From an uncultured Victivallales bacterium (GTDB lineage: Bacteria; Verrucomicrobiota; Lentisphaeria; Victivallales; UBA1829), in contig CAKUDG010000010.1 of assembly GCA_934644965.1 (NCBI GenBank), forward strand, positions 1 through 64,000: DNA of 64,000 bases, written 5' to 3'. This document shows positions 54,218-62,629 of the stretch, one piece after another. A program made the position numbers and the translations under genes. The notes below the pieces were generated by a model. It did no database searches. It was not told the origin of the DNA and saw only the letters and a program-made list of their open reading frames with translations. How positions within the stretch are numbered: the first letter of the stretch is position 1; the number at the start of each line of letters is the position of its first letter.

Positions 54218-54664
54218 ATGAAACCGGGAGATTCCTTTGACTGTCCCCATTGCGGGCGGAACAGCTTTCTGAAAAAGGAATCCGTCATGGACGGATGGAA
54301 GAAGACGGGCGAGGTCCTGAAATGCGCCTCCTGTTCCGCGTGGATTGCGGATCTGCCTTGGGAGGAGGCATCGGCAGCGGGGAAAAAAGGCGTTGGGAAC
54401 ACCGCCGCCGGAAAGGACGCGGCCCCTTCCCCGGAAGACGCGTTGAAAAAACTCCTGGGCACGGATGAGGAAGAGGACAATACGAAGAATGCGGAATTCC
54501 TGAAGGAAAAACTGAGTTTCTGCAGGGACTGCGCACATATGGTTTCAAATGCCTTCCGGCTTTACTGCACGAAATGGAACAGGGATGTGAACCCGATGGA
54601 GGACTGCCCCGCCCACACGCCGCGGACAGGCTCATCGGAAGGGAAGAAAGGAGACAGGCCATGA
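54218..54664 (+). CDS. Zinc-ribbon-like protein of unknown function
   Basis: 148 residues. N-terminal CPHCG and CASC (about 9-12 and 36-39) form a zinc ribbon; after an Ala/Gly/Asp-rich linker a second cluster CRDC, C, C (CRDCAHMVSNAFRLYC to MEDCPAH) is likely to bind another metal. No named family recognised. AGGAG lies 11 nt before ATG 54218; the longer frame from 54005 has no similarity and crosses the terminator. Its stop overlaps the next start (ATGA), coupling it to the TatD-like hydrolase, which suggests a shared role. Confidence 0.75.
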   Translation: MKPGDSFDCPHCGRNSFLKKESVMDGWKKTGEVLKCASCSAWIADLPWEEASAAGKKGVGNTAAGKDAAPSPEDALKKLLGTDEEEDNTKNAEFLKEKLSFCRDCAHMVSNAFRLYCTKWNRDVNPMEDCPAHTPRTGSSEGKKGDRP

Positions 54665-55497
54665 CCATCATAGAACCGCACATTCACATGTTTTCAAGGA
54701 CAACCGACGAATATCAGGCGATGTACCGCTCAGGAATCCGCGCCTGCGTGGAGCCCTCCTTCTGGCTGGGGGCAAACAGGGAATACGCGGGAAGTTTCTT
54801 CGACTACTTCAAGGTGATTCTGGACTTTGAGACGGTCAGGGCAAGACGTTTCGGACTGGATCATTACGCGGCCGTCGCACTGAATCCGAAGGAGGCGGAA
54901 GACAGGAAACTGGCGGCGGAAGTCATCGCCGGGCTGGATCGTTATCTGGAACATGAACGCTGCGTCGCAGTCGGGGAAATCGGGCTGAACAACATCACGG
55001 AAAATGAAGCGGAGGCATTTGCCGCCCAGCTTCACATTGCTCATGTCAGGAACATGCCTGTCATCGTTCATCTGCCCCATTTCAACAAGACAAAAGGGAT
55101 CGAATGGACGGCGGACATTATCCGCAATGAGGGTATCCCCGTTGAAAAAGTCCTGATTGATCACAATACCGAGGAATGCATCCGCGCAGCCCGGGAAACC
55201 GGCTGCTGGACCGGACTGACCGTCTACCCGATTTCCAAACTCGATCCCCCGCGCGCCGCCCGAATGCTCGCTGAATATGGAGTGGAACGCATGATCGTTT
55301 CCGGATCCGCTGACTGGGGCGTCTCTGATCCGCTGAGCCTGGTGAAAGTCTCCGAATACATGAAGACTCAGGGAATGGATGACAGCGGTATTTCACGCAT
55401 TCTTTTTGACAATCCGAACGCCTTTTATTCCCAGTCTCCGCGCTGGAAGCCGGATTTTTCCATTGTCCCCATGGATCCGCGCGAATTTCAGCGCTGA
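54661..55497 (+). CDS. TatD-like metal-dependent hydrolase (EboB-like)
   Basis: 278 residues, amidohydrolase-type TIM barrel. Metal ligands: EPHIHM (His7, His9), AVGEIGLNN (Glu), VIVHLPHF (His), LIDHNTEE (His) and SGSADWG (Asp). The motif pair EPHIHMFSRTTDEYQ and VEPSFWLG matches a TatD branch that includes EboB from ebo clusters, not the DNase TatD proper; substrate unknown. No other ebo gene is nearby. Coupled by ATGA to the zinc-ribbon gene. Confidence 0.83.
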   Translation: MTIIEPHIHMFSRTTDEYQAMYRSGIRACVEPSFWLGANREYAGSFFDYFKVILDFETVRARRFGLDHYAAVALNPKEAEDRKLAAEVIAGLDRYLEHERCVAVGEIGLNNITENEAEAFAAQLHIAHVRNMPVIVHLPHFNKTKGIEWTADIIRNEGIPVEKVLIDHNTEECIRAARETGCWTGLTVYPISKLDPPRAARMLAEYGVERMIVSGSADWGVSDPLSLVKVSEYMKTQGMDDSGISRILFDNPNAFYSQSPRWKPDFSIVPMDPREFQR

Positions 55498-55502
55498 TTC
55501 CG

Positions 55503-55543
55503 CCTCTGATCCAGATTCTGATCCGGGCACTCGGATCCAGAGG
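55503..55543. terminator. Convergent hairpin between the TatD-like gene and larE
   Basis: CCTCT-GATCC pairs with GGATC-AGAGG (10 bp, one bulged C) around a 20-nt loop. No clear T-run; sits where plus- and minus-strand transcripts meet. Confidence 0.4.
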
Positions 55544-55591
55544 GAAGAGGAATGCCCGGGGGAAACAGGATAGACATACGGGATAAGAAAT

Positions 55592-56695
55592 TCAGGAGGA
55601 AGAGGAGGTTCCGTTTTCCCGGCGCATTTCACCGGGAGGACCATCCATGCTCCCGGACCGGAAACCTTTCAGATCCAGAGTGACGAAACGGAAACCAAGT
55701 TTTTCGAGTCCGGCAGTCATCTCTCCGCGGCGGAGAAGAGCTGTGCCGAGGGCGTTTTCCGAGACCTCGATTCTGGCAAGGAGGGAAGGTTCTTTATGAT
55801 CTTCCTTTCCGGAGCATGGATTTTCTGCATTCGGATTTCCGTCCTTCTCCCCTGCCCTGCCGCTGCGGGGACACCACCTGACATTCCGATGCACTCGGAG
55901 ACGGATGTCCGCAGAAGCGGGAAGAAGAGTCCGCAGGAGCGCCTCCCCGGCTATGACGTTTTCGATGTCCTTTTCCTCCGGCATGAAACCGTATTCAAAA
56001 CGGGTCGCGAGACAGGGGACGGAGGCTTTCCGGGCTGTCGGGAGAGCCAGTTCCGAAGCCATGAGCCGGACCTGCTTTTTGCCGATCCCAAGTTCGGCCA
56101 GAGGCGACAGAACGGCAGATTCCTTCAGAGCCGCAAGTCCCGGACGATACGTTTTCAAGTCATCGGCGTTGCTGCCGTCCATCACCCATTTCAGGCCTTT
56201 TTCTTCCGCATGGCGGCGGATGAGGGAAAAGATGCGTCGTTTGCACCAGTAGCATCGGTCGGGAGGATTGTTTTTCATTTCGGGAATGGAGAAGGGATCC
56301 ATTTCCAGAAATTCCAGTTCCACGCCGAGATTCCGGGCTTCCGAGAGAGCGGCCTCCTTTTCATGCGGATCCTGAAAGACGGAATGAATGGTGAGGGCAA
56401 GCAAGGGAAACGGGGCCTCATCATGGAGGATTTTCAGGAGGTTCAGAAGCAGGGAGCTGTCCACACCTCCGGAATAGGCGAGCGCAATTCCCTCCGGGGC
56501 GATTCTGCGGAGAGAGTTTTTCAGCCGTTCCAGAAGAAGGGGAAGCTCCGGAAGAAGGGAGGGCGAAGGCCGTTCCGGATCCTGCTGCGGCATCTTCTCC
56601 CCCTTCCCGTTGTTGTTCTTCTCTTCCATCTCTTTCTTCAGGGAGGCGGCGTGAGGGATACGACTCGGCTGAGATGGCGGCGGATGATCATTCAT
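55592..56695 (-). CDS. larE: LarE, ATP-dependent sacrificial sulfur transferase
   Basis: 367 residues. PP-loop SGGVDSS (75-81), LarE-specific DRCYWCKRRIF (Cys148, Cys151) and PCLATRFEYG (Cys228, equivalent to the sacrificial Cys176 of Lactobacillus plantarum LarE). It inserts sulfur into the nicotinic-acid-derived precursor of the nickel-pincer cofactor. N-terminal 45 residues are low complexity, and a Cys/Gly/Asn-rich insertion lies near 285-310. ATG 56695 overlaps the larC stop (ATGA). Last gene of the lar operon. Confidence 0.92.
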   Translation of the reverse strand: MNDHPPPSQPSRIPHAASLKKEMEEKNNNGKGEKMPQQDPERPSPSLLPELPLLLERLKNSLRRIAPEGIALAYSGGVDSSLLLNLLKILHDEAPFPLLALTIHSVFQDPHEKEAALSEARNLGVELEFLEMDPFSIPEMKNNPPDRCYWCKRRIFSLIRRHAEEKGLKWVMDGSNADDLKTYRPGLAALKESAVLSPLAELGIGKKQVRLMASELALPTARKASVPCLATRFEYGFMPEEKDIENVIAGEALLRTLLPASADIRLRVHRNVRWCPRSGRAGEKDGNPNAENPCSGKEDHKEPSLLARIEVSENALGTALLRRGEMTAGLEKLGFRFVTLDLKGFRSGSMDGPPGEMRRENGTSSSS

Positions 56696-58209
56696 GGCAG
56701 ACTCTCCGCCGCCGCGCGTTTGGCCTCTTCCAACACCGTGGCGAAATCGACACCGGAACTTTCCGAAAGACGTTTTACACTTTCATATTCCGGATAACAG
56801 CGTACGATGCCGTTCCAGGAACAGCGTTTGGCCTTGAGCTTTCCGAAGGGAAGAGTCAGTTCGACGATTTCGCGGTCCATGCGGGTCCGTTCGATGGGAA
56901 TTCTTCTCAGGCCGATCGTGGTGGTGGATTCAAAAATGATTCTTTCCATGTCCGCCAGGCGAGCTTCATCCACAATCACGCGCAAAAGGTAAGCCGGACG
57001 ATTCTTTTTCATGAAACAAGGCACGAAATGCACATCCAGCGCCCCCGCATCCATCAGTTTTTCCATGACGAAGCCGAAGGTTTCCCCGCTGGAATCATCC
57101 AGATTGCATTCCAGGAGGCAGACCTGTTCATTCTTCCGCGTGGATTCGTCTTCCTCTATCCACATGGCGCGCAAGAAGTTAGGACGTCCGAAATCGCGTT
57201 TTCCAAGCCCGGTTCCGCATTTCCGGATCCGGAACTCCGCGGGGAGCTCGGAACGGGTCCTGAGAGCGGCGGCAATCGCGATTCCCGTGGGAGTCACCAT
57301 TTCCCCGTGTACGGCGGGACAGGGACGAAGCGCGATGCCGCAGGCCTCGGCAATATTCAAGACCGCGGGAACGGGCACGGGAAGATCTCCATGCTGGCAG
57401 CGGACAAAACCGGAGCCTTCGGAAAACCCCGTCACCACACAATCCGTAATGCCGAGATCATCCACGAGGACGGACGCCGCCACGATGTCGACAATCGAGT
57501 CCAGCGCTCCCACCTCGTGGAAATGGACCTCTTCCAGTGGGCATCCGTGAGCTTTCGATTCGGCCTCCGCCACAATCCGGAAAATTTTTTTTGCCAGAGC
57601 ACGGGCACGGTCACTCATCTGTCCGCGGTCTATTACGGCATAGACATCCGAGAGATTCCGATGCACGTGTCCCCCCGCCGCAGGAACAGCCCCCCGCTCC
57701 CCCGGATGAGAAGATGAAGCGGAAGAGCGACCGGCGGATTCACCATACAGGCCATCCGCCCGTTTACAGCAAACGGCTTCTTTCCCGCCCGGAAGCGCAT
57801 GATGATCCTCCGCAGACACAGGATGATGAGAAGGAGAATCATAAGCTTCCTTCTCCCGGGAATGATGGGAATGCTCATCATGCGGAGAAGGTTCATGGGA
57901 GTGCGCATGGGGGGGATGTGCCGGATGATGTCCTCCGTGCGGATCGTGAGAGTGGAGCTGAGAGAAATGCTCATGGGGGCCGGGAGACGCGGAAGAAGAA
58001 CCGTCCTCACCGGGCAGATGGACGCTGAAGTCGCATCCTGAGATTCCCCGGGAATGTTTCCGGGAAACGGACCAGGCGACCCCTTCCAAATTCAGGCTTT
58101 CCAGGACGGCATGGAGTTTTCCGGCGCTGGCGCCGAGATCGAGCAGAGCCCCCACGGTCATGTCTCCGGAAATTCCGGAAGCTCCGTCAAGATAAAGAAT
58201 TGGGTGCAT
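56692..58209 (-). CDS. larC: LarC, nickel insertion protein of pincer-cofactor synthesis
   Basis: 505 residues. LYLDGASGISGDMTVGALLD start, VHFHEVGALDSIVDIVAA, MVTPTGIAIAAAL and ECNLDDSSGETFGFVMEKL are LarC hallmarks. In L. plantarum LarC1/LarC2 are joined by programmed frameshifting; here one open frame covers both. Between about residues 75 and 185 lies a His-rich insertion (about 20 His, HSHDPHGGHHPAHPPHAHSH) that probably stores or delivers nickel. AAGGA is 9 nt before ATG 58209; the start overlaps the end of larB by 23 bp and its stop overlaps larE. Confidence 0.94.
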   Translation of the reverse strand: MHPILYLDGASGISGDMTVGALLDLGASAGKLHAVLESLNLEGVAWSVSRKHSRGISGCDFSVHLPGEDGSSSASPGPHEHFSQLHSHDPHGGHHPAHPPHAHSHEPSPHDEHSHHSREKEAYDSPSHHPVSAEDHHALPGGKEAVCCKRADGLYGESAGRSSASSSHPGERGAVPAAGGHVHRNLSDVYAVIDRGQMSDRARALAKKIFRIVAEAESKAHGCPLEEVHFHEVGALDSIVDIVAASVLVDDLGITDCVVTGFSEGSGFVRCQHGDLPVPVPAVLNIAEACGIALRPCPAVHGEMVTPTGIAIAAALRTRSELPAEFRIRKCGTGLGKRDFGRPNFLRAMWIEEDESTRKNEQVCLLECNLDDSSGETFGFVMEKLMDAGALDVHFVPCFMKKNRPAYLLRVIVDEARLADMERIIFESTTTIGLRRIPIERTRMDREIVELTLPFGKLKAKRCSWNGIVRCYPEYESVKRLSESSGVDFATVLEEAKRAAAESLP

Positions 58210-58891
58210 GTTCTTTTTTCCTTTCGCAGATTCTGAGGATCCGGCACGCCAGGACTCCTGCTCCGAACCCGTTGTCGATATTCAGCACGGCCATTCCTTC
58301 GGCACAGGAGTTGAGCATGGAAAGAAGCGGGGCGACGCCTCCGAAATTCGCGCCGTAACCGACCGAAGTCGGGACAGCCAGAAGCGGAGAGTCGACGAGT
58401 CCCGCCAGCACGCTTCCAAGCGCGCCTTCCATCCCGGCGACGGCGATCACGACATCAGCTTTCCTCACGGACTCAATCTTTGCCATCAGGCGGTGAAGTC
58501 CCGCCACACCGACATCAAAATAACGTTCTGCGGAAGCTCCGAAAAACTCCAGAGTCCGTGCCGCCTCCTCCGCCACGGGGATATCCGCCGTACCGCCCGT
58601 GCAGACGGCGACGGTCCCCGCAATCCGGGGCCTCTCCCCCCGTTCCGCGATCAGCAGTCTAGAAAGAGGATCATACTCCGCCGGAATGGAAAGCGCGCGC
58701 AGACAGGCATACTGCTCTTCCGAGCACTTTGTCCCGAGCACCCGTTTCCCTGCGCTCTGAAAGGCCTGCAGGATCCCGGCAAGCTGTTCCGGGGTCTTTC
58801 CGGGACAGTAGACCGTCTCTCCGATTCCGGTCCGTTCGGAGCGGCTCATATCCAGTTTAGCGAATCCGAGATCATGGTAGATATCCGCCAT
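58187..58891 (-). CDS. larB: LarB, pyridinium-3,5-biscarboxylic acid mononucleotide synthase
   Basis: 234 residues. LarB carboxylates and de-adenylates nicotinic acid adenine dinucleotide, first step of the pincer cofactor. Family marks: GFAKLDMSRSERTGIGETVY, VCTGGTADIPVAEEAA, DVGVAGLHRL, VAGMEGALGSVLAGLV. ATG 58891 has GGAGG 9 nt upstream, inside the end of the polyferredoxin gene, so it is preferred to the ATG at 58930. Second gene of the operon. Confidence 0.93.
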   Translation of the reverse strand: MADIYHDLGFAKLDMSRSERTGIGETVYCPGKTPEQLAGILQAFQSAGKRVLGTKCSEEQYACLRALSIPAEYDPLSRLLIAERGERPRIAGTVAVCTGGTADIPVAEEAARTLEFFGASAERYFDVGVAGLHRLMAKIESVRKADVVIAVAGMEGALGSVLAGLVDSPLLAVPTSVGYGANFGGVAPLLSMLNSCAEGMAVLNIDNGFGAGVLACRILRICERKKEHAPNSLS

Positions 58892-58895
58892 TTCA

Positions 58896-60401
58896 TCAGG
58901 CCTCCAGCAAAGTTTGTTGTTCAATTTCATGCACAGTCATGGCCTTCCCGGGAGCGGGACAGACGCTCTGACAGGCGCCGCAGCCGATGCAGAGATCCGC
59001 CGTCAGGCGCGGTGCCCCGGTCCGGCGCAGAGTTACGGCCTTCGTCGGGCAGACGGCGGCGCAGCGGCCGCACTGAACGCCTTCCTGAAACACGATACAC
59101 GTTCTCGGATTGAGCCGTGCCAGAGCAATGCGGGTCTTCTGTTTCTGCGCAAGAGAGAGCGGCAGAAGCGCCCCCGTGGGGCAGAGTTCCGAACAGCGCC
59201 GGCAGTCATACCGGCAAAACCCGCGCGACAGGTCCAAAGACACCGGCCCCGCTCCCCCGGGAGCAGAAACAATGATCCCCGATGGACAATTCGCCGTGCA
59301 GAGCTGGCAGGATGTGCATTTCGAAGCAAAACGTTCCGCATTCAGTGCGCCCGGAGGAAGAATCCGGAAACGCCTTGCAAAAGTTTCCAGTTTCGCCATC
59401 CCCCCCTTCACCAGAAGCGCTCCCGCGGCGAGGCCTCCCAGAAGACAGGCGCAGTCGATCAGAAAAGCTCTGCGACTCAGGTCCACGGGGACTTTCTCCA
59501 CTTCCCGCTTCTGCGGCTTCTCCGGAGAAGCCGACTCCGCCGCAGAAACGGACGAAGTGGAGATCGGAAGAGCGGCAACGCCGATGGAAGCATCGGTGGA
59601 AGCGCCGGTGGAAGAAAGCGGTGCAGGAGAGGATGATGAGGAAATTGCTGAGCGGGAGTGTTTCCCATGGATGGCTTCATTGCGGAAGAGCGAAAACTTC
59701 ACGCCACCCGTCCGGCAGACGGAAAGACAGTTCATGCAGCGCACACAGCGTGCATTGTCGATGGAGCCATTTTTCAAGTCGATGCATCCGGAGGGACAAT
59801 TCTTCACGCAGAGTCCGCATTTCACACAGTCTTCCGTCATGCGCAGGCGGAAGATTCCGTGTTCCGCAAACGCTCCCAGCACCGTCCCGACCGGACAGAC
59901 CGCAGTGCAGTAGATCCGTTTCTTCCAGATCGCCAGTGCCGCAATGAGGATCAGAGGCAGAAATCCGCCCGCGGTGAAAGCTCCCGCCATCCGGCCGGCA
60001 TTGGAATAGGGATCCAGCAGAAGGAAGGGGGTTGTCCAGCCGAAAACGAGCATGCCGAGAGCCATCCCGGCAAGTGCAAGACGCGTCTTCCGGAAATCAG
60101 CGGACGTCTTCCCTTTCCTGCGGGACACCCAGCCGAAGAAGTCCTGCAGAATACCCAGAGGGCAGAAAAATGCGCAATAAAACCGTCCGAACAGAAACGC
60201 CGTCAATGCAATTCCAAGCACAGTCAGAAGCGCTCCCAGACTGAATGCCGCAAAACACCTCATCAACGCCGGAGCAAACTGCAGCTGAAGCAGAGGTGCC
60301 GTTATCATTCCGAAACCGCTGAATGCCGCCCCCGCGGCCAGCAGAAAAAGAGCGGCCAGGGCAATTCGGAGTTTCCGCCCTGAAAAAAGTTTGTTTTTCA
60401 T
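58896..60401 (-). CDS. Membrane-bound polyferredoxin (NapH/YccM-like) in the lar operon
   Basis: 501 residues. Four or more N-terminal membrane helices with the NapH-type motifs FYCAFFCPLG and IYCTAVCPVG, then two ferredoxin motifs (CVKCGLCVKNCPSG, CVRCMNCLSVC), a Ser/Ala-rich linker, a further membrane helix and four more Cys clusters (CTSCQLCTANCPSG, CRYDCRRCSELCPTG, CGRCAAVCPTKA, CIGCGACQSVCP). Up to six [4Fe-4S] clusters could carry electrons to or from the membrane. Its stop is 4 bp from the larB start. Why an electron-transfer protein should lead a lar operon is not known. ATG 60401 has only a weak AGG. Confidence 0.86.
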   Translation of the reverse strand: MKNKLFSGRKLRIALAALFLLAAGAAFSGFGMITAPLLQLQFAPALMRCFAAFSLGALLTVLGIALTAFLFGRFYCAFFCPLGILQDFFGWVSRRKGKTSADFRKTRLALAGMALGMLVFGWTTPFLLLDPYSNAGRMAGAFTAGGFLPLILIAALAIWKKRIYCTAVCPVGTVLGAFAEHGIFRLRMTEDCVKCGLCVKNCPSGCIDLKNGSIDNARCVRCMNCLSVCRTGGVKFSLFRNEAIHGKHSRSAISSSSSPAPLSSTGASTDASIGVAALPISTSSVSAAESASPEKPQKREVEKVPVDLSRRAFLIDCACLLGGLAAGALLVKGGMAKLETFARRFRILPPGALNAERFASKCTSCQLCTANCPSGIIVSAPGGAGPVSLDLSRGFCRYDCRRCSELCPTGALLPLSLAQKQKTRIALARLNPRTCIVFQEGVQCGRCAAVCPTKAVTLRRTGAPRLTADLCIGCGACQSVCPAPGKAMTVHEIEQQTLLEA

Positions 60402-60424
60402 AGAATGCCTGTCATTCTTTCTTC

Positions 60425-60462
60425 TTGTGATTTGCGCCTCTCATTGTGATTTGCGCCTCTCA
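60425..60462. repeat. 19-bp perfect tandem duplication in the lar leader
   Basis: TTGTGATTTGCGCCTCTCA repeated twice head to tail, 24 bp upstream of the polyferredoxin start and inside the predicted leader. It could be a regulator or RNA-binding site, or a simple duplication. Confidence 0.85.
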
Positions 60463-60579
60463 GATCTTCTTTCCCCCAGAGGAGGCGGGAGAAAAAACAT
60501 CTCCGGCGATTGCATTCCCGCAGATACAGGGGGCCGCCGCCTGTACACAGAGACCGGGAATTGTCCTTTCCGTTCCGGT

Positions 60580-60609
60580 ATTGTAGACGCTGGAGTATCT
60601 GCAAGTCAA
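60580..60609 (-). promoter_or_regulatory. Probable promoter of the polyferredoxin-lar operon
   Basis: Minus strand: TTGACT, 18-nt spacer, TACAAT. Predicts a leader of about 170 nt that contains the 19-bp tandem repeat. No known riboswitch was recognised in it. The rest of the 60402-61054 gap is polypurine (60780-60910). Confidence 0.55.
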
Positions 60610-60946
60610 ACTTATTTTTCAAAAAAAAACGTTTTTTCTTTCCTGTAAAGATTCCGTGCAGTCATCCGATTGAACTTCCACGGGGGGTGGAGTCAAAGCA
60701 GCATGGTTTTTTCCTTCCGGCTTTCCCCGGGGAAAAGCTTTTTCCGTTTCTTCTTCCGCTTTGCGTATCCTGAACGCGGAAAGAAAATTTGGAAGATGAA
60801 AAAACAAGGACGAAGATAAAAAAGAGAACGGATCAAAATATCCTGGAAGAAATGAAGAAACAAGACGCTGGAAGGTTAAAGGAGAAAAGGTGGAAAATGA
60901 GAGAAAGAAATGCTTTTTTTGTTTTCCCGTTTTTTTCCATCCGGAG

Positions 60947-60990
60947 AAAAAAACGGACGGGGAATCTGAAAGAAGCTTCTCAGATTCCCC
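60947..60990 (-). terminator. Terminator of the YeiH-type gene
   Basis: 11-bp perfect stem GGGGAATCTGA / TCAGATTCCCC, 10-nt loop that is itself palindromic (GAAGCTTC), then after 5 nt seven T on the minus strand. 65 bp past the stop. Confidence 0.75.
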
Positions 60991-61054
60991 GCCTGTTTTC
61001 TGATAGGATTTTCCATCTTCCGGAATCATCAGGAGGAATGGAAAGAATCCTTTC

Positions 61055-62074
61055 TCAGACCCGGACGAGCTGGAAATGGATGGCGGCACCCCATGCCGTT
61101 GCAAGGATGACCCAGAGAATGACACCGTGAAGGAAAGGACGGATTCCGAGTTCGCGGATTTTATCCACGCTCAAATTTGCGCCGATGAGGAAGAGGGTCA
61201 GGACCATAAGATGTTTGGAGAGGGTCTGAAGGAAGAGTCCCGCATCGCGGACACCGGGGACCCAGGTCACGAACATGGCGGCGAGGAGAAATCCCGGAAT
61301 GAACCAGGGAACCTTGACTTTGGTTTTCCCCTCTCCGCCCTGGTTGTCCTTCCGGACCAGGAAAGCGATGAAGAGAGCGACAGGGACAATCCAGAGCGCA
61401 CGGGCGAGTTTGACAGTCGTTCCCACTTCCAGAGCCGTTTCCCCATACTGCATGGATGCACCGACGACTGAACTGGTGTCATGGATTGCGAGTGCCGCCC
61501 AGGTCCCAAACTGTGTTTCATTGAATCCGAGCCAGTGTCCCAGCGGGGGAAACACCAGAAGAGCCACTCCGTTCAGAATGAACACGGTTGCCGTTGCAAG
61601 GGCGATGTCATGAGCTTTTGCTTTCAGAACGGGGGCGGCGGCGGCTATCGCACTCCCCCCGCAGATGGAGGTCCCGACGCTGATCAGCATCATGGTATCC
61701 CGTCCCAGCTTCAGTTTTTTCCCCAGCAGAATTCCGATCCCCAGCCCTGCCGATATTCCCAGAACCGTATAGAAAAAACCGGAGGCTCCTGCCTTCAAAA
61801 CCGCGGGAAGGTTCATTCCGAAACCCATCCCGACAATTGCCGCTCCCAGCAGCGGGGAAACCGCCTTCGCAGTGACTTCGCGAAAGGGATTCCCAAATGC
61901 GAAGGCGCAGCATGCTCCGGCGAGAATCGCGGCTCCCGGTGCATAGTTCCCCAGTCTCGGGAAAATCCACGGAACAATAAAAAAGGCAATCCCCGCAATC
62001 ACAAAAAAGGTTTTGTTCACTGAAAATCTTCTTGTCTCATTCATGTTTTCTGTGCTCATATTGTTCATATCCAT
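61055..62074 (-). CDS. YeiH family putative sulfate exporter
   Basis: 339 residues, about ten membrane helices. YeiH/UPF0324 marks: GMNLPAVLKAGASGF, SVGTSICGGSAIAAAAPV, AALAIHDTSSVVGASMQYG, VKLARALWIVPVAL. The family is annotated as putative sulfate/taurine-related exporter, evidence limited. Two Met starts compete: 62074 has AAAAGG at 9 nt, 62083 has none at a proper distance. AT-rich DNA lies upstream. Not linked to the repeat-bearing region downstream of nagA. Confidence 0.9.
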   Translation of the reverse strand: MDMNNMSTENMNETRRFSVNKTFFVIAGIAFFIVPWIFPRLGNYAPGAAILAGACCAFAFGNPFREVTAKAVSPLLGAAIVGMGFGMNLPAVLKAGASGFFYTVLGISAGLGIGILLGKKLKLGRDTMMLISVGTSICGGSAIAAAAPVLKAKAHDIALATATVFILNGVALLVFPPLGHWLGFNETQFGTWAALAIHDTSSVVGASMQYGETALEVGTTVKLARALWIVPVALFIAFLVRKDNQGGEGKTKVKVPWFIPGFLLAAMFVTWVPGVRDAGLFLQTLSKHLMVLTLFLIGANLSVDKIRELGIRPFLHGVILWVILATAWGAAIHFQLVRV

Positions 62075-62202
62075 AGTTGCCATCCTTTTTTCTGTTGTTT
62101 CGCTTCCTTTGATGAAATGACGCTTAATATCGCATCAAATATCAAAAATAAAAATTATTGTACTTTATATATTAATAATAAATAATTATTAAATCATCAC
62201 AA

Positions 62203-62277
62203 ATACGGCAGACTGCGACTGCCGGGTGCAGGGAATCCAACGAGAGCCGAGGTGTATGAGGGCGAGAAGCCCTCATG
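62203..62277. repeat. Dispersed hairpin repeat, module A copy 3
   Basis: 75 bp. First stem GGCAG-N-CTGCC shortened, second stem lost, third stem TGAGGGC-N5-GCCCTCA intact. Same order relative to module B as in the 44.5-kb locus. Confidence 0.85.
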
Positions 62278-62312
62278 CGTTTTTATTTTTTTTAATTTCG
62301 TGCTCCGCACGA

Positions 62313-62388
62313 CCAGCGGGCCGCCGCTGGACCGCGGCAAGGTCACGGACCTTGACCTCGAGAAAAATGCTACACGCATTTTTCCGTA
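62313..62388. repeat. Dispersed hairpin repeat, module B copy 2
   Basis: 76 bp with the same three stems as 44741-44816. Preceded by mini-hairpin CGTGC-TCC-GCACG. Exactly 120 bp before copy 3. Confidence 0.88.
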
Positions 62389-62432
62389 GTTTTTGCTTCG
62401 CAATATGATTTTTATTATTCTGCCTTCGGCGG

Positions 62433-62508
62433 CCAGCGTCCCGCCGCTGGACCGCGGCAAGGTCACGGACCTTGACCTCGAGAAAAATGCTACACGCATT
62501 TTTCCGTA
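62433..62508. repeat. Dispersed hairpin repeat, module B copy 3
   Basis: Identical to copy 2 from the ACCGCGG stretch to the end; differs only in the loop of the first hairpin. Preceded by mini-hairpins TTGC-TTC-GCAA and GCC-TTC-GGC. The gap 62075-62629 otherwise has only AT-rich DNA on the YeiH side. Confidence 0.88.
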
Positions 62509-62545
62509 GTTTTTGAATTTTGTCCAGAAGAAAAAGGAAAGGAAC

Positions 62546-62570
62546 CGGGAAGCATTTTGAAAACTTCCCG
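62546..62570 (-). terminator. Likely terminator hairpin of nagA
   Basis: Stem CGGGAAG / CTTCCCG (7 bp), 11-nt loop, followed on the minus strand by a T-rich GTTCCTTTCCTTTTT. 60 bp past the stop. Confidence 0.55.
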
Positions 62571-62629
62571 ATTCCCCGTCTTTCTCACAGATTCCCCGGA
62601 CTGAAATCCGGATCAACTGCAACATAACA

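Noticed and set aside
60402..60573. NiCo or other metal riboswitch in the lar leader
   Set aside because: No four-way junction or conserved core could be recognised by eye; only the 19-bp tandem repeat is clear.
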